A DNA stretch of 64,000 nt, from NCBI GenBank assembly GCA_019973575.1, contig BPUI01000001.1, positions 1,562,342 through 1,626,341 of the forward strand, written 5' to 3'. Position numbers and translations under genes: made by a program. The DNA is from Gemmatimonadetes bacterium T265 (GTDB lineage: Bacteria > Gemmatimonadota > Gemmatimonadetes > Gemmatimonadales > Gemmatimonadaceae). Position 1 is the first letter of the stretch; the number at the start of each line of letters is the position of its first letter. Positions 8,695-18,741 of this stretch are shown piece after piece. The notes under the pieces were generated by a model, which did no database searches, was not told where the DNA came from, and worked only from the letters and a program-made list of their open reading frames with translations.

Positions 8695-10593
8695 ATGCTG
8701 CGCCGGCGCCCGCCCCGTCGCGGCCGCCGGCGCGCGCTCCCTGTCCGGTACCCGTTGTCTCCCGTCCCCCGCTACCCCGTCGCGGCATTCTTCGACACCG
8801 TCGCCTACCACGACGCGTCGTTCTCGCGCGACAGCGCGCACGTGCTCGTCTCGGGCACCCCGACCGGCGTCTTCAACGTCTACCGCGTCCCGACGGCCGG
8901 CGGCGCCCCGGAGCCGCTCACCGCCTCGGCCGGCGACGCCACGTACGCGGTGAGCTACTTCCGCACCGACGACCGCGTGCTCTACACGCACGACGCGGGC
9001 GGCGACGAGTTGCACCATCTCTACGTCCGCGAGGCCGACGGGACCGCGCGCGACCTTACCCCGGGGGAGAGGCTGAAGGCGGGCTTCCTGGGGTGGTCGC
9101 AGGCCGGCGATCGCTTCTACGTGACGACGAACGAGCGCGACCCGGGCGCCGCCGACGTCGACGAGTACGCCGCCGCCGCCGGGTACGCCCGGACGCGGCT
9201 CTACACGAACCCGGGCGCGTTCCGCCCCGCGGCCGTCTCGCTCGACGGCCGGTACGTCGCGCTCGAGCAGGCCGTCGGCGCGGACGACGCCGACGTTTAC
9301 CTCTACGACCGGCGGACGGACACGACGGAGCAGCTCACGCCGCACGCCGGCGCCGCCACGCACCGCGTCGCCGCGTTCGCCGCCGACGCGGGCGCGCTCT
9401 ACGTCACGACGGACGAGGGGAGCGAGTTCGCGCGGCTGGAGCGACTCGACCTCGCGACGCGCCGGCGCACGGTCGTGCTCGCGCCGCCGTGGGACGTGAC
9501 CGGCGCGGTGGTCGCGCCCGACGGGGCGACGCTCGCCGTGCTCGTTAACGTCGACGCGCGCTCGGAACTGCAGCTGTTCGCGCTGCCGGCGATGCGCCCG
9601 CTGCCGTCCCCCGCGCCCGCGGGCGCGACCGTCGGCCCGGTCGTGTTCTCCCCCGACGGGCGTCGCCTGGCGTTCTACGCGAGCGCGAGCCGCGCGCCGA
9701 ACGACCTCTACGTGGCCGACGTCGGCTCGGCGACCGCGCGCCGCCTGACTCACTCGCTCGCCCCGGCGCTCGACCCCGCCGACCTCGTCGACGCGCGGGT
9801 CGCGCGCTTCCGGGCCGACGACGGGGTCGACGTGCCCGGCCTGCTGTACCTGCCGCACGGGGCGTCGCCCGTCGCGCCCGTCCCCGCGGTCGTGATGGTC
9901 CACGGCGGCCCGGGCGGGCAGGCGCGGCTCGGCTGGCATCCGGTCGCGCAGCTCCTCGCCAACCACGGCTACGCCGTCTACGACGTCAACAACCGCGGCT
10001 CGTCGGGCTACGGGCGGACGTTCTACGGGCTCGACGTCCGCCGGCAGGGCGAGGCCGACCTCGGCGATGTGGTCGCGGCGCGCGGACTGCTCGCCGCGAC
10101 GGGCGTCGTCGACCCGGCGCGCGTTGCGGTGCTGGGGGCGAGCTACGGCGGGTTCCTCGTGCTCGCTGCGCTCACCACGTACCCGACGGCGTTCGCGGCG
10201 GGGGTGGACCTGTTCGGGCCCAGTGATTGGGTGCGCACGCTGGAGCGGCTCCCCGCGTGGCTCGGTGCGCAGCGCGACGCGCTGTTCGCCAAGGTCGGCG
10301 ACCCGGCCGTCGACGGCGAGCGGCTGCGGCGCGTGTCGCCCATCGCCCACGCCGACCAAATCCGGCGGCCGCTGCTCGTGCTCCAGGGCGCTAACGACGC
10401 GCGCGTCCTGCGACAGGAGAGCGACGAGATCGTCGCCGCCGTGCGGCGGAACGGCGTGCCGGTCGAGTATCGCGTCTTCCCGGACGAGGGGCACGGGTTC
10501 GTGCGGCGCGAGAACCAGCTCGCGGCGTACGGGGCGGTGGTCGGGTTTCTCGGGCGGTATCTGCCGGACGCGCGGCGGTCGACCGACGCGTGA
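8695..10593 (+). CDS. S9-family (prolyl oligopeptidase-like) serine peptidase
   Basis: The 632-residue protein has an N-terminal beta-propeller of WD40-like repeats (SPDGRRLAFYAS and similar) up to about residue 360. An alpha/beta hydrolase domain follows, with HGGPGGQ for the oxyanion hole, nucleophile S483 in GASYGG, D568 in GANDARV and H600 in DEGHGFV. This is the acylaminoacyl-peptidase/DPP4 arrangement, which cleaves short peptides. No convincing signal peptide is visible, so it is probably cytoplasmic. The ATG at 8695 gives a very basic leader; a slightly later start is possible. The 248 bases after it hold no gene but contain the VapB-type direct repeats. Confidence 0.92.
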   Translation: MLRRRPPRRGRRRALPVRYPLSPVPRYPVAAFFDTVAYHDASFSRDSAHVLVSGTPTGVFNVYRVPTAGGAPEPLTASAGDATYAVSYFRTDDRVLYTHDAGGDELHHLYVREADGTARDLTPGERLKAGFLGWSQAGDRFYVTTNERDPGAADVDEYAAAAGYARTRLYTNPGAFRPAAVSLDGRYVALEQAVGADDADVYLYDRRTDTTEQLTPHAGAATHRVAAFAADAGALYVTTDEGSEFARLERLDLATRRRTVVLAPPWDVTGAVVAPDGATLAVLVNVDARSELQLFALPAMRPLPSPAPAGATVGPVVFSPDGRRLAFYASASRAPNDLYVADVGSATARRLTHSLAPALDPADLVDARVARFRADDGVDVPGLLYLPHGASPVAPVPAVVMVHGGPGGQARLGWHPVAQLLANHGYAVYDVNNRGSSGYGRTFYGLDVRRQGEADLGDVVAARGLLAATGVVDPARVAVLGASYGGFLVLAALTTYPTAFAAGVDLFGPSDWVRTLERLPAWLGAQRDALFAKVGDPAVDGERLRRVSPIAHADQIRRPLLVLQGANDARVLRQESDEIVAAVRRNGVPVEYRVFPDEGHGFVRRENQLAAYGAVVGFLGRYLPDARRSTDA

Positions 10594-10793
10594 CGGGCGT
10601 GTGGTGGATGAAGAGATTTGCGACGGGGCCCGCTCACGCCGCCGGGGATCTTCCGCCGCGTGCACGAGGCAGGGCCACCTATTGTTAGGCGACCGGCCGC
10701 TCGACGACGAGACACCGGGCGCGGCGGGCGGCGCCGGCGGCCGATGCTGGCCCGCGCCGCGCGTCGTGGGTACGTTTCGTCCCGGCGGCCGCC

Positions 10794-10824
10794 TACAGAA
10801 TGGTTCGGTGCGCGGTACAGAATG
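10794..10824 (+). promoter_or_regulatory. direct repeats upstream of vapBC (operator candidate)
   Basis: TACAGAATG occurs at 10794-10802 and again at 10816-10824, 22 bp apart start to start and 17 bases before the antitoxin ATG. VapB-type proteins usually bind repeats overlapping their own promoter. A second antitoxin of the same family (29974-30225) has TACAG-core direct repeats at the same 22-bp spacing, which supports a shared operator architecture. Confidence 0.6.
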
Positions 10825-10841
10825 CCTGACGCGGGGGAGCC

Positions 10842-11150
10842 ATGGTAAGTGCATCGAGACCGGCGCCGCGGCGCGCGGGCGTGCGGGCGCGGAAGAACAT
10901 GGACATCGACGTCGCCAAGCTCGCGCGCGCACGCGCCGTGCTCGGCACGGCCACCGACACCGAGACGGTGGACCAGGCGCTCGACTTGGTCAGCTTCCGG
11001 CACGAGCACGCCGCGGCGCTCGAGCGGCTCGCCGCCGCCGGGGGGCTCGTCGACGGGTTCGGGCGCGAGGCGGCGCCGGCCGCGGCGCCGGGCCGGGTCG
11101 AGGGCGACGATCGCGTCGTCCGTCGTAAGGCGGGGCGGGCGCGCTCCTAA
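10842..11150 (+). CDS. vapB: VapB-like antitoxin
   Basis: The 102-residue protein has a basic, flexible N-terminus. A short DNA-binding/dimerisation segment follows, RKNMDIDVAKLARARAVLG, then TDTETVDQALDLV, a pattern seen in VapB antitoxins. The C-terminal tail is charged and probably disordered until bound to toxin. A GGGGAG ribosome-binding site precedes the ATG. The PIN-domain toxin gene begins 24 bp after the stop codon. It is expected to neutralise the toxin and autorepress at the upstream direct repeats. Confidence 0.8.
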   Translation: MVSASRPAPRRAGVRARKNMDIDVAKLARARAVLGTATDTETVDQALDLVSFRHEHAAALERLAAAGGLVDGFGREAAPAAAPGRVEGDDRVVRRKAGRARS

Positions 11151-11174
11151 CGCCCGTCCGGCGCCGATCGCTCG

Positions 11175-11624
11175 GTGGCAACGCTGTACGCGCTCGACGC
11201 GAACTGCTACATCCACGCGCTCCGGGACGCCGAGGAGCGGCGGCGGCTGAACGCCTTCGTCGCCCGGGTGGACACCCGCCTCCGGCTGCACGCCGTGGTG
11301 CACCTCGAGCTCCGGGCGGGCGCGCGGACGGCGGCGCAGCGCGCGGCGCTCGACGCGTTGGTCGGTACGTACGCGGCGCGGGAGCACGTGGTGACGCCGG
11401 ACGCGGCCGCGTTCGCCGAAGCGGGGCGCGTGCTGGCCGATCTGGCCGTGAAGGAGCACTTCGCCGTCGCCGACGCGCCCCCTTCTTTTCGGTACGCCGC
11501 GCTCCTGGCCGCGTCGTGCCGGGAGGCGGGGCTCACGCTCGTGACGCGCAACCACGCCGACTTCGTGCGCGTCGGACGTCACCTGCGCGGCTTCCGCGTC
11601 GCGGCACCCTGGCCGTCGGGGTGA
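11175..11624 (+). CDS. vapC: VapC-like PIN-domain toxin (ribonuclease)
   Basis: The 149-residue product has the PIN-domain acidic set: D8 in YALDANCYIHAL, E in the VVHLELRAG segment, and a late D in LVTRNHADF. VapC toxins are metal-dependent endoribonucleases, usually cutting tRNA or rRNA. It uses a GTG start at 11175. It pairs with the antitoxin gene just upstream to make a type II toxin-antitoxin module between two unrelated metabolic genes. Confidence 0.85.
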   Translation: MATLYALDANCYIHALRDAEERRRLNAFVARVDTRLRLHAVVHLELRAGARTAAQRAALDALVGTYAAREHVVTPDAAAFAEAGRVLADLAVKEHFAVADAPPSFRYAALLAASCREAGLTLVTRNHADFVRVGRHLRGFRVAAPWPSG

Positions 11625-11729
11625 CCGCGCACGTTTGACGTTGCCCCGACCAGGGGGCGGCGGCATCGGGCGTGCACGACCCCCCGCCGGAGCGCGGCCC
11701 ACCGCGTACCGCCTTCACTCAACCTGACC

Positions 11730-13931
11730 ATGACCGCTCCCGCCGCCCCCGCTCCCGCCGCGCCCGCCGCGCCGGACGACGCCGACCTGACCGCGCTCAG
11801 CATCAACGCGCTGCGCCTGCTCTCGGTCGACATGATCCAGCAGGCCAACTCCGGCCACCCCGGGCTCCCGATGGGCGCCGCGCCGATGGCCTACGCGCTC
11901 TGGACGCGCTTCCTGCGCTTCAACCCGCGCGACCCGCAGTGGCCCGACCGCGACCGCTTCGTCCTCTCGGCCGGGCACGGCTCGGCGCTGCTCTACAGCC
12001 TGCTGCACCTCACCGGGTACGACCTGCCGATGGAGCAGATCAAGCGCTTCCGCCAGTGGGGGAGCGCGACGCCCGGGCACCCCGAGCGCGGGCACCACAC
12101 GCCGGGCGTCGAGCTCTCGACCGGCCCGCTGGGGCAGGGCTTCGCCAACGGCGTGGGGATGGCGATGGCCGAGGCGTGGCTCGCGGCGCGGTACAACCGG
12201 CCGGGGCACACGGTGGTCGACCACCACACGTACGCGCTCGTTTCCGACGGCGACCTGATGGAGGGCGTGACGCAGGAGGCCGCCTCGCTCGCCGGGCACC
12301 TGCAGCTCGGCAAGCTCGTCTACCTCTACGACCAGAACCACATCACCCTCGCCGGCCAGTCGAGCCTCACCTACACCGAGGACGTGGCGAAGCGCTTCGA
12401 CGCCTACGGCTGGCACACGCGCACGGTGCCGGACGGGAACGACGTCGAGGACGTCGCCGCCGCGATCGCCGAGGCGCGCGCGGAGACGCGGCGCCCGTCG
12501 CTGATCCTCGTGCAGACGCAGATCGGCTACGGCTCGCCGAAGAAGCAGGGCACCTACCACGTGCACGGCTCGCCGTTAGGCCCCGACGAGGTGACGGCGA
12601 CCAAGGCGGCGCTCGGCTGGCCCTCGCAGGAGCCGTTCTACCTGCCGCCCGAGGTCGTGGAGCGCTTCCGCCGGGCGGTGCCCGCGGGGCAGGCGGCGCA
12701 GGCCGAGTGGCAGGCGCGCATGGACGCGTACGCGGCGGCGTTCCCCGACGAGGCCGCGGAGCTGACGCGCGCCTGGCGCGGCGAGCTGCCCGCGGGCTGG
12801 GCGGACGGGCTGCCGACGTGGGACGCGGGGTCGAAGCCGGTGAGCACGCGCGTCGCGGGCGGGCAGGTGCTCAACGCGCTCGCCAAGACGGTGCACAACA
12901 TCGTCGGCGGGTCGGCCGACCTCAACCCGTCGACCAACACGGCGATGACCGGCGGGGGCGACTTCCAGCCGTCGTTAGGCGCGGGGGCCGCCGCGGCGGT
13001 GACCGACGCGCACGTGCAGGGCGCGGTCGGCGGGGCGTGGGGGTACGCGGGGCGCAACATGGCGTTCGGCATCCGCGAGCACGCGATGGGCGCGGCGGTC
13101 AACGGCATGGCCGCGCACGGCGGCGTGATCCCCTTTGCGGCGACGTTCTTCGTCTTCAGCGACTATCTCAAGCCGTCGCTGCGGCTGGCCGCGCTCTCGG
13201 AGCTGCACGCGGTCTACGTGTTCACGCACGACTCGATCGCGGTGGGCGAGGACGGGCCGACGCACGAGCCGGTCGAGCAGCTCGCCGGGCTGCGCGCGAT
13301 CCCGCAGCTCGTGACGATCCGCCCCGCAGACGCGAACGAGACGGCGGAGGCGTGGGCCGTGGCGGTCGCGCGGCCGTCGGTGACGGCGCTCGTGCTCTCG
13401 CGGCAGAACCTGCCCATCCTGGACCGGTCGGGCGCGCGCGACGCGGGCGTGGCCAAGGGCGGCTACGTGCTCGCCGACGCCGCGGGCGGGGCGCCGGAGG
13501 TGCTGCTGATCGGGACGGGCTCCGAAGTTGCGCTCTGCGTCGACGCGCGCGAGCGGCTCACGGGCTACGGCGTGCGCGCGCGTGTCGTGAGCCTGCCGAG
13601 CTGGGAACTGTTCGCCCAACAGTCGGCCGAGTACCGGGAGCAGGTGCTGCCCGACGCCGTCCGCGCCCGCGTGGCGGTCGAGGCGGCCGCGTCGCTCGGC
13701 TGGGAGCGCTTCGTCGGGATGGACGGCGCGATCGTCGCGCTCGACCGCTACGGCGCGTCCGCGCCGGGCGAGGAGGTCATGCGCCGGCTCGGCTTCACGG
13801 CGGAGCGGGTGACGGCGGCGGCGCTGCGGCAGCTCGGGCGGGACGCGGACGCGGCGAAGGAGGAAGCGGGGAGCCAGGAGGACGGGCAGACGGCGGTCGC
13901 GCCGACGCCGTCGCCCGCGGGGCACTCGTGA
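11730..13931 (+). CDS. tkt: transketolase
   Basis: The 733-residue protein is a full-length transketolase, the thiamine-diphosphate enzyme of the pentose phosphate pathway that moves two-carbon units between sugar phosphates. Visible landmarks are [15 protein letters not shown], the TPP-binding region [19 protein letters not shown] with DQNHI, the conserved [20 protein letters not shown] and [19 protein letters not shown], and the late [17 protein letters not shown]. An Ala/Pro-rich leader of about 18 residues precedes the fold. Its stop codon overlaps the GTG of the next gene. Two GTTAGGC heptamers lie in frame as Leu-Gly at 12575 and 12974. Confidence 0.97.
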   Translation: MTAPAAPAPAAPAAPDDADLTALSINALRLLSVDMIQQANSGHPGLPMGAAPMAYALWTRFLRFNPRDPQWPDRDRFVLSAGHGSALLYSLLHLTGYDLPMEQIKRFRQWGSATPGHPERGHHTPGVELSTGPLGQGFANGVGMAMAEAWLAARYNRPGHTVVDHHTYALVSDGDLMEGVTQEAASLAGHLQLGKLVYLYDQNHITLAGQSSLTYTEDVAKRFDAYGWHTRTVPDGNDVEDVAAAIAEARAETRRPSLILVQTQIGYGSPKKQGTYHVHGSPLGPDEVTATKAALGWPSQEPFYLPPEVVERFRRAVPAGQAAQAEWQARMDAYAAAFPDEAAELTRAWRGELPAGWADGLPTWDAGSKPVSTRVAGGQVLNALAKTVHNIVGGSADLNPSTNTAMTGGGDFQPSLGAGAAAAVTDAHVQGAVGGAWGYAGRNMAFGIREHAMGAAVNGMAAHGGVIPFAATFFVFSDYLKPSLRLAALSELHAVYVFTHDSIAVGEDGPTHEPVEQLAGLRAIPQLVTIRPADANETAEAWAVAVARPSVTALVLSRQNLPILDRSGARDAGVAKGGYVLADAAGGAPEVLLIGTGSEVALCVDARERLTGYGVRARVVSLPSWELFAQQSAEYREQVLPDAVRARVAVEAAASLGWERFVGMDGAIVALDRYGASAPGEEVMRRLGFTAERVTAAALRQLGRDADAAKEEAGSQEDGQTAVAPTPSPAGHS

Positions 13932-15292
13932 GGCGCGCCGCGCCCGGCGCTTCGTTCGGCGCGGCGCTCGGCCTCGTGCTGGGCGCCGCGGGCGCGCGGG
14001 CGCAGGCCGCCCCGCCGGGCGGCCCGCGGGGCGGCCCGTCGCCGGACGCGGAGATCGCGCGGCGCGCGGAGACGGTGCTCCCCAAGGTCGTCGCCTGGCG
14101 GCGGGACCTGCACGAGCACCCGGAGCTCTCCAACCAGGAAACGCGCACGTCGGCGATCGTCGCCGCGCACCTCAAGGCGTTAGGCCTTGAGGTGCACGAG
14201 GGCGTCGGCGGCCACGGCGTCGTCGGCGTGCTGCGCGGCGGCAAGCCGGGCAAGATCGTCGCGCTCCGCGCCGACATGGACGCGCTGCCGGTGACCGAGC
14301 AAGTCGACCTGCCGTTCAAGTCGGCGGTGCGCTCGACCTACAACGGGCAGGCGGTGGGCGTGATGCACGCGTGCGGGCACGACATGCACACGTCGATGCT
14401 GATGGGCGCGGCCGAGGTGCTCGCGGGGATGAAGGCGGAGCTGCCGGGGACGGTCGTCTTCCTCTTCCAGCCCAACGAGGAGGGCGACCCGGGGAAGCCG
14501 AGCGGGGCGAAGGCGATGCTCGCCGCGGGCGCGATGGACGGCACCGGCGGAGCGTTAGGCGTCCCGAAGCCGGACGCGGTGTTCGGGCTGCACGTCGGGA
14601 TCACGCCGGACGAGGTGGGGCACCTCACCTACCGGCCGAACGGCTTCATGGCCGCGGCGGACTTCTTCCGCGTCGTCGTCCGGGGCCGGCAGACGCACGG
14701 GTCGACGCCGTGGGCGGGCGTCGACCCGGTCGTCGCGGCGTCGTACGCCGTCACGGCGCTGCAGACCGTGGTGAGCCGGCAGACGAACCTGACGGTCGGG
14801 CCCGCGGTGGTGACCGTCGGCGCGCTCAACGCGGGGGTGCGCAACAACATCATCCCCGACAGCGCGGTGCTGCTAGGCACGATCCGCACCTTCGACCCGG
14901 CGATGCGGCGCGAGATCCACGACCGTGTTAGGCGCACGGTCGAGCTGGCGGCGCAGGCGCAGGGCGCGACGGCGGAGGTCACGATCGAGGAGATGACGCC
15001 GGTGACGGCGAACGACCCCGCGCTCACCGCGCGCATGGTCGCGACGCTACGGCGCGTGGCCGGCGACGCGGGGGTGAGCGAGGGGCGGCCCGTGACGGGC
15101 TCCGAGGACTTCGGCTACTTCGCCGAACGGGTGCCGGGGCTGTTCGTCTTCCTCGGCGTGCGGCCGAAGGGGAGCCCGGAGACGGCGTTCGTAAGCAACC
15201 ACAGCCCCAAGTTCTTCGCCGACGAGGGGGCGCTGCCGGTGGGGGTGCGGACGCTCGCGTCGCTGGCGGCGGACTACCTGGGCGGGCGGTAA
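13928..15292 (+). CDS. secreted M20-family amidohydrolase / metallopeptidase
   Basis: The 454-residue product belongs to the hippuricase/amidohydrolase branch of M20. Metal ligands appear in [10 protein letters not shown] and the NEEGD segment, with the ADMDALPV catalytic Asp region and the dimer-domain [11 protein letters not shown]. Residues 1-27 form a signal peptide ending ARAQA, so it works in the periplasm or outside. The GTG at 13928 overlaps the transketolase stop (GTGA), so the two are translationally coupled even though their functions look unrelated. Substrates are probably N-acyl amino acids. Three GTTAGGC heptamers lie inside the gene. Confidence 0.93.
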   Translation: MRRAAPGASFGAALGLVLGAAGARAQAAPPGGPRGGPSPDAEIARRAETVLPKVVAWRRDLHEHPELSNQETRTSAIVAAHLKALGLEVHEGVGGHGVVGVLRGGKPGKIVALRADMDALPVTEQVDLPFKSAVRSTYNGQAVGVMHACGHDMHTSMLMGAAEVLAGMKAELPGTVVFLFQPNEEGDPGKPSGAKAMLAAGAMDGTGGALGVPKPDAVFGLHVGITPDEVGHLTYRPNGFMAAADFFRVVVRGRQTHGSTPWAGVDPVVAASYAVTALQTVVSRQTNLTVGPAVVTVGALNAGVRNNIIPDSAVLLGTIRTFDPAMRREIHDRVRRTVELAAQAQGATAEVTIEEMTPVTANDPALTARMVATLRRVAGDAGVSEGRPVTGSEDFGYFAERVPGLFVFLGVRPKGSPETAFVSNHSPKFFADEGALPVGVRTLASLAADYLGGR

Positions 15293-15294
15293 AC

Positions 15295-15327
15295 GCCGAG
15301 TAGCGGCCGAGTAGCGGCCGAGTAGCG
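15295..15327 (+). repeat. three tandem 11-bp repeats
   Basis: GCCGAGTAGCG is repeated three times without interruption just after the stop codon of the M20 gene and before the Uma2 gene. The unit is short and no palindrome is obvious, so slippage-prone spacer DNA is the simplest reading. Confidence 0.85.
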
Positions 15328-15357
15328 GCGGGGGCGCCGAGCCGAGAGATTGGCGGC

Positions 15358-15972
15358 ATGACGAGTCCGCGCCCCCGCCGCCAGATGACGCCTGAGGAGT
15401 ACCTCGCCTTCGAGCGGCGCTCCCGGTTCAAGCACGAGTACGTCGACGGCGTCGTGTACGCGATGAGCGGCACGACGCGCCGGCACGGGAAGATCGTCGG
15501 CAACGTCTACCGACGCCTGTGGCCGGCCGCGAAAGGCGGCCCATGCGAGGTCTTCGTCCAGGACCTCAAGGTCCACGTCGACGCGACCAAGTACTACTAC
15601 CCCGACGTGGTCGCGGTCTGCGGGCCGGAGGACGACGACGCGGACGTCATCCCGGACCCGTGCCTTGTGGTCGAAGTGACGTCACGCAGCACCCGCGCGA
15701 CCGACCACCGCGAGAAGCTGATCGCGTACCGCAAGGTCCCGACGCTCCGCGCCTACCTCATCGTTTCCCACCGGGAGCAGGTGGTCGACCGCCACTGGCG
15801 CGACGCGGCCGGCGCGTGGCAGCACGAGGTGGTCACGCCCGAGTCGGGCGGGCGGGTCGCGGCGCCGTGCCCCGAGACGGTCCTCACGCTCGACGCGATC
15901 TACGAAGGCGTGACGCTCCTCCCCCGGCTGCGGCGGATCAAGGAGCCCCCGGCGTCCTACACGCCCGGGTGA
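15358..15972 (+). CDS. Uma2-family (DUF820) putative endonuclease
   Basis: The 204-residue protein fits the Uma2/DUF820 family with a PD-(D/E)XK restriction-endonuclease fold: MTPEEYLAFERRSRFKHEYVDG at the start, then YYPDVVAV with the catalytic Asp and CLVVEVTSRSTRATDHREKL with the E-x-x-S and Lys. Members are common in multiple copies in cyanobacteria and other large bacterial genomes, and their biological function is not settled. A second, divergent copy lies at 47749-48321. A GTTAGGC heptamer sits 15 bases after the stop codon. Confidence 0.85.
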   Translation: MTSPRPRRQMTPEEYLAFERRSRFKHEYVDGVVYAMSGTTRRHGKIVGNVYRRLWPAAKGGPCEVFVQDLKVHVDATKYYYPDVVAVCGPEDDDADVIPDPCLVVEVTSRSTRATDHREKLIAYRKVPTLRAYLIVSHREQVVDRHWRDAAGAWQHEVVTPESGGRVAAPCPETVLTLDAIYEGVTLLPRLRRIKEPPASYTPG

Positions 15973-16023
15973 CGGAACGCGTCGCGCGTTAGGCGTGGCG
16001 CGTTCCGTCGCCCCGTGGTCCCG

Positions 16024-18069
16024 TCACCCCGCGACGAGCTTCCGCAGCGCGTCCACCGCCTGCACCACCTGCCCGCTCTGCCCGCCCTTGGCGGTCATCG
16101 CCTGCACGAGGGTCTGGTCGCGCGCGTACAGGTCGTTGCCGAAGTAGAGCTGCCCGTTCTTCAGGTAGGTCGTGAAGTACGCGATGTAGACCGGGACCTT
16201 CTGCGGCAGCGGGACGCTCCGGTTGTCGGCCGTCGTGTCGTTCATCGCCTGCTCCACCTGCGCCACCGGCCAGCCGAGCACCCACGACGCGAGCTCGGCC
16301 GGCTTTTCGAGCCGGATGCAGCCGTGGCTGAAGCCGCGCACGTCCTTCGCGAACAGCTGCTTCTCGGGCGTGTCGTGGAAGTAGATGTTGAAGCTGTTCG
16401 GGAAGAGGAACTTGACGAGGCCTAACGAGTTCTTCGGGCCCGGCTTCTGGCGGAGGTGCGTGCGGCCGGCCTCGCGGAACGTCTCGAGGTCGTTCTCCGC
16501 CATGTAGTTCCGGTTGGCGTGTATCTTGGGCCACGTCTCCTTGGCGGCGATCTCGTCGGTGATGTTCCAGTACGGGCGGAAGACGACCGTCTGCATCGAG
16601 TCGGCGAACACGGGGGTCTTCTTGTCCTCGTAGTCCTTACCGACGACGACCTTCATCTCGAGCGCCTTCTTGCCGCCGTCCCACGCCTCGAGAGAGAACG
16701 CGGGCACGTTGGCGATGACGTAGCGCGCGCCGAGAGTGCGCGGGAGCCAGCGGTAGCGCTCGAGGTTGGCCGCGATCTGCCCCATGCGGTAGTCGACCGG
16801 CACGTTGAGCGCGTTGACGGTCTCGGGGCCTAACAGGCTGTCGACGGCGATGCCGTGGCGCGCCTGGAACGCGGCCACGCCGCCGGCGAGCCCGGCGTCG
16901 TAGGTGGCCTGGCCCGCCGCGGTCTGGCCGGCGCGCGCCGGAGCGCGGGCGGCCCCGCGGCGCGCGGGCGGCGGGGCGGCGCGGCGCGGCCGGTCGGGCG
17001 TGCCGCTGTCGGCGGCGGCCGAGTCCCGCGCGCTGTCCCCGGCCGCGGCCCGCGCGGCGCCGGCCCGCGCGGCGTCGGCCTGCACGGAGTCGGCGTCCGG
17101 CGCGCCGGCGCCGCCCAACAATCCCTCGGCCGAGAGGCGGGCGCGCAGGGCCGAGAGGCGCGCGGGGCTGTCCGCGTCGCCGGGTTTGAGGGCGCGGCCC
17201 GCGGGCACCCGCGGCCAGTCGCCCTTTGCGGCGAGCGCACGGTACTGGACGAGCTGCTGACGGAGCGCCCGGTAGTCTGCCTCCTGCGGCCGCATGCGGT
17301 CGATGCCGCGGCTCACGTCGGGGTCGCCGAGCGAGCGCACGAGCGCGCTGTCGATGCGCGACTCCTGACGCGAAATGAACCAGTCCTGCTTCTCGACCTG
17401 CTTCGGGTCGACCTGGCCGGTCAGCAGATCCTCGGCGAGCGCGGCGTAGGCGCTCGTGAACATCACGTCGGCGGCGGCGATCTGTTCGGCCGTGGCCTTC
17501 GGCGTAGCCCCGTTCGCCCCGTTCGTGCTCTCGACCGACTGGAGGGCGCGGGCGAGCTCGGGAAGGGGCAGGCGCTCGAGGTTGAGCGCGTCCTGGTCGG
17601 CGCTGACGAGCGCCTTGAGGAGGGCGGGGCTGCGGACCTTGTCCGGGCCCTGGTCGCTCATCCAGAGGGGCGCGCCGTTGAACGCCTTGTAGAGGCGCTG
17701 GACGTGCTGCCACGCGTCGGCGTCGAGCGAGGCCGGCCGGCGGCCGGCGAGCTGGCGAGCGATCGCCTGCTGAACGGCGGACGCGGGAATGCCGGCGATC
17801 GTGGCCGGCACGCTCGGCTTCCACCCGATGGCGGCCGGAGCCGCGGGCGCGACGGCGTTACTCCCGGCCGGGTTACTCCCGACCGGATTGCTCCCAGCCG
17901 GGCCGCCGGACGACGGCGGCGTACTGACCGGCGGGGCCGCGGCGTCCGCCGTCTTGCTTTCGGAGACTGAACACGCGGCCGCGGAGAGTGCGACCGCGAG
18001 GAGCAGAAGACCCTGCGGCCCGCGCGCGGACGAGCGGGCGGACGCAGGCGTGGAAACAATGGAGATCAT
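16024..18069 (-). CDS. L,D-transpeptidase lipoprotein of the YcbB/LdtD type
   Basis: The 681-residue protein has a lipoprotein signal ending in LSAAAC (near residue 30) and a Pro/Ser/Gly-rich linker. It then has a helical scaffold domain (residues about 85-330), an Ala/Arg/Pro-rich low-complexity insert, a peptidoglycan-binding motif (AGGVAAFQARHGIAVDSLLGPETVNALN) and a C-terminal YkuD domain with the catalytic SHGCIRLEKPAEL. Such enzymes make 3-3 cross-links in peptidoglycan or attach lipoproteins to it. The ATG at 18069 was chosen because it directly precedes the signal. Two GTTAGGC heptamers, in the gene's own direction, encode Leu-Gly. A perfect inverted repeat lies upstream. Confidence 0.93.
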   Translation of the reverse strand: MISIVSTPASARSSARGPQGLLLLAVALSAAACSVSESKTADAAAPPVSTPPSSGGPAGSNPVGSNPAGSNAVAPAAPAAIGWKPSVPATIAGIPASAVQQAIARQLAGRRPASLDADAWQHVQRLYKAFNGAPLWMSDQGPDKVRSPALLKALVSADQDALNLERLPLPELARALQSVESTNGANGATPKATAEQIAAADVMFTSAYAALAEDLLTGQVDPKQVEKQDWFISRQESRIDSALVRSLGDPDVSRGIDRMRPQEADYRALRQQLVQYRALAAKGDWPRVPAGRALKPGDADSPARLSALRARLSAEGLLGGAGAPDADSVQADAARAGAARAAAGDSARDSAAADSGTPDRPRRAAPPPARRGAARAPARAGQTAAGQATYDAGLAGGVAAFQARHGIAVDSLLGPETVNALNVPVDYRMGQIAANLERYRWLPRTLGARYVIANVPAFSLEAWDGGKKALEMKVVVGKDYEDKKTPVFADSMQTVVFRPYWNITDEIAAKETWPKIHANRNYMAENDLETFREAGRTHLRQKPGPKNSLGLVKFLFPNSFNIYFHDTPEKQLFAKDVRGFSHGCIRLEKPAELASWVLGWPVAQVEQAMNDTTADNRSVPLPQKVPVYIAYFTTYLKNGQLYFGNDLYARDQTLVQAMTAKGGQSGQVVQAVDALRKLVAG

Positions 18070-18127
18070 GCGACAGCGTGCGAAGTCGGAGAAACGATAC
18101 GGGGCCGGCACCGAGGCGAAGGCGAAT

Positions 18128-18143
18128 TGTGCGCCAGCGCACA
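18128..18143. promoter_or_regulatory. inverted repeat upstream of the L,D-transpeptidase gene
   Basis: TGTGCGC (18128-18134), CA, GCGCACA (18137-18143) is a perfect 7-bp inverted repeat 58 bp upstream of the ATG at 18069. A possible -10 box (TATCGT on the minus strand, 18099-18094) lies between it and the gene. It could be an operator; no regulator can be assigned. Confidence 0.5.
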
Positions 18144-18303
18144 TACGTACCCCGGACGCCGCGCGGCAGACGTACCAACGCCCCTGATCGCGACGAGCGA
18201 CCAGAGGCGTAGATACCAGCGCGACGGAGGCGGGCGACGCCCCGGCACGCAGAACCGGCGGAGGGGGGCTCCCGACCCGTATCCCCCGCGCGGGCCGTGC
18301 GGG

Positions 18304-18534
18304 TCAGGCCGAGCGGGTCCTCCGGAGCACCAACGCGCCGGCGAGGCCGACGACGCCGGTCGCGAGTAGCACGTAGGTCGAGGGCGCGGGAACCGTCGGG
18401 GCGAGCAGCGCGGCGAGGTGGTCCGGTCCGATGACGGCGGGGACTCCGCCCCGCACGCCGGCCGGCACGGCGATCCCGGCGCCGGCGGCGAGCAGAGCGG
18501 TCGACTTCGTCACGAACCGCGCAACGGTTTGCAT
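18304..18534 (-). CDS. small PEP-CTERM sorting-signal protein
   Basis: The 76-residue product begins MQTVARFVTKSTALLAAG, a short signal-like segment, and ends with a PEP-CTERM-like tail: VPAPSTYVLLATGVVGLAGA followed by the basic cluster RRTR. In such proteins the exosortase recognises the P-x-P motif (here PAP in place of PEP), the helix spans the membrane and the basic residues stop transfer. Only about 20 residues lie between the two hydrophobic parts, so the mature product would be tiny. The ATG at 18534 has a strong AGGAG ribosome-binding site (minus strand, complement of 18543-18547). No exosortase gene is in the window. Confidence 0.72.
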   Translation of the reverse strand: MQTVARFVTKSTALLAAGAGIAVPAGVRGGVPAVIGPDHLAALLAPTVPAPSTYVLLATGVVGLAGALVLRRTRSA

Positions 18535-18741
18535 CGTGAAAGCTCCTAACGTGGGGGGACGCACGAGGGCGCGTCCGGACGCGGCTACACAATCCGCCTC
18601 ACGGGGCGTCCGCGCAACCCCGCCGTGTGACTTGTCCCGCAATTGGTTACGACGGGCATTCTTCGAACTGGTTCGGTCAGGTCCAAACAGGGGCCGACGG
18701 TGCGGCGCGCGGACCCCGTCAGCTGCCAGCGCCGCGCGTCG

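Noticed and set aside
11672-13927. Long in-frame leader before the M20 gene that would fuse to a 1,206-residue protein
   Set aside because: It overlaps transketolase in another frame and reads as Arg/Ala-rich shadow sequence; the GTG at 13928 followed by a signal peptide is the real start.
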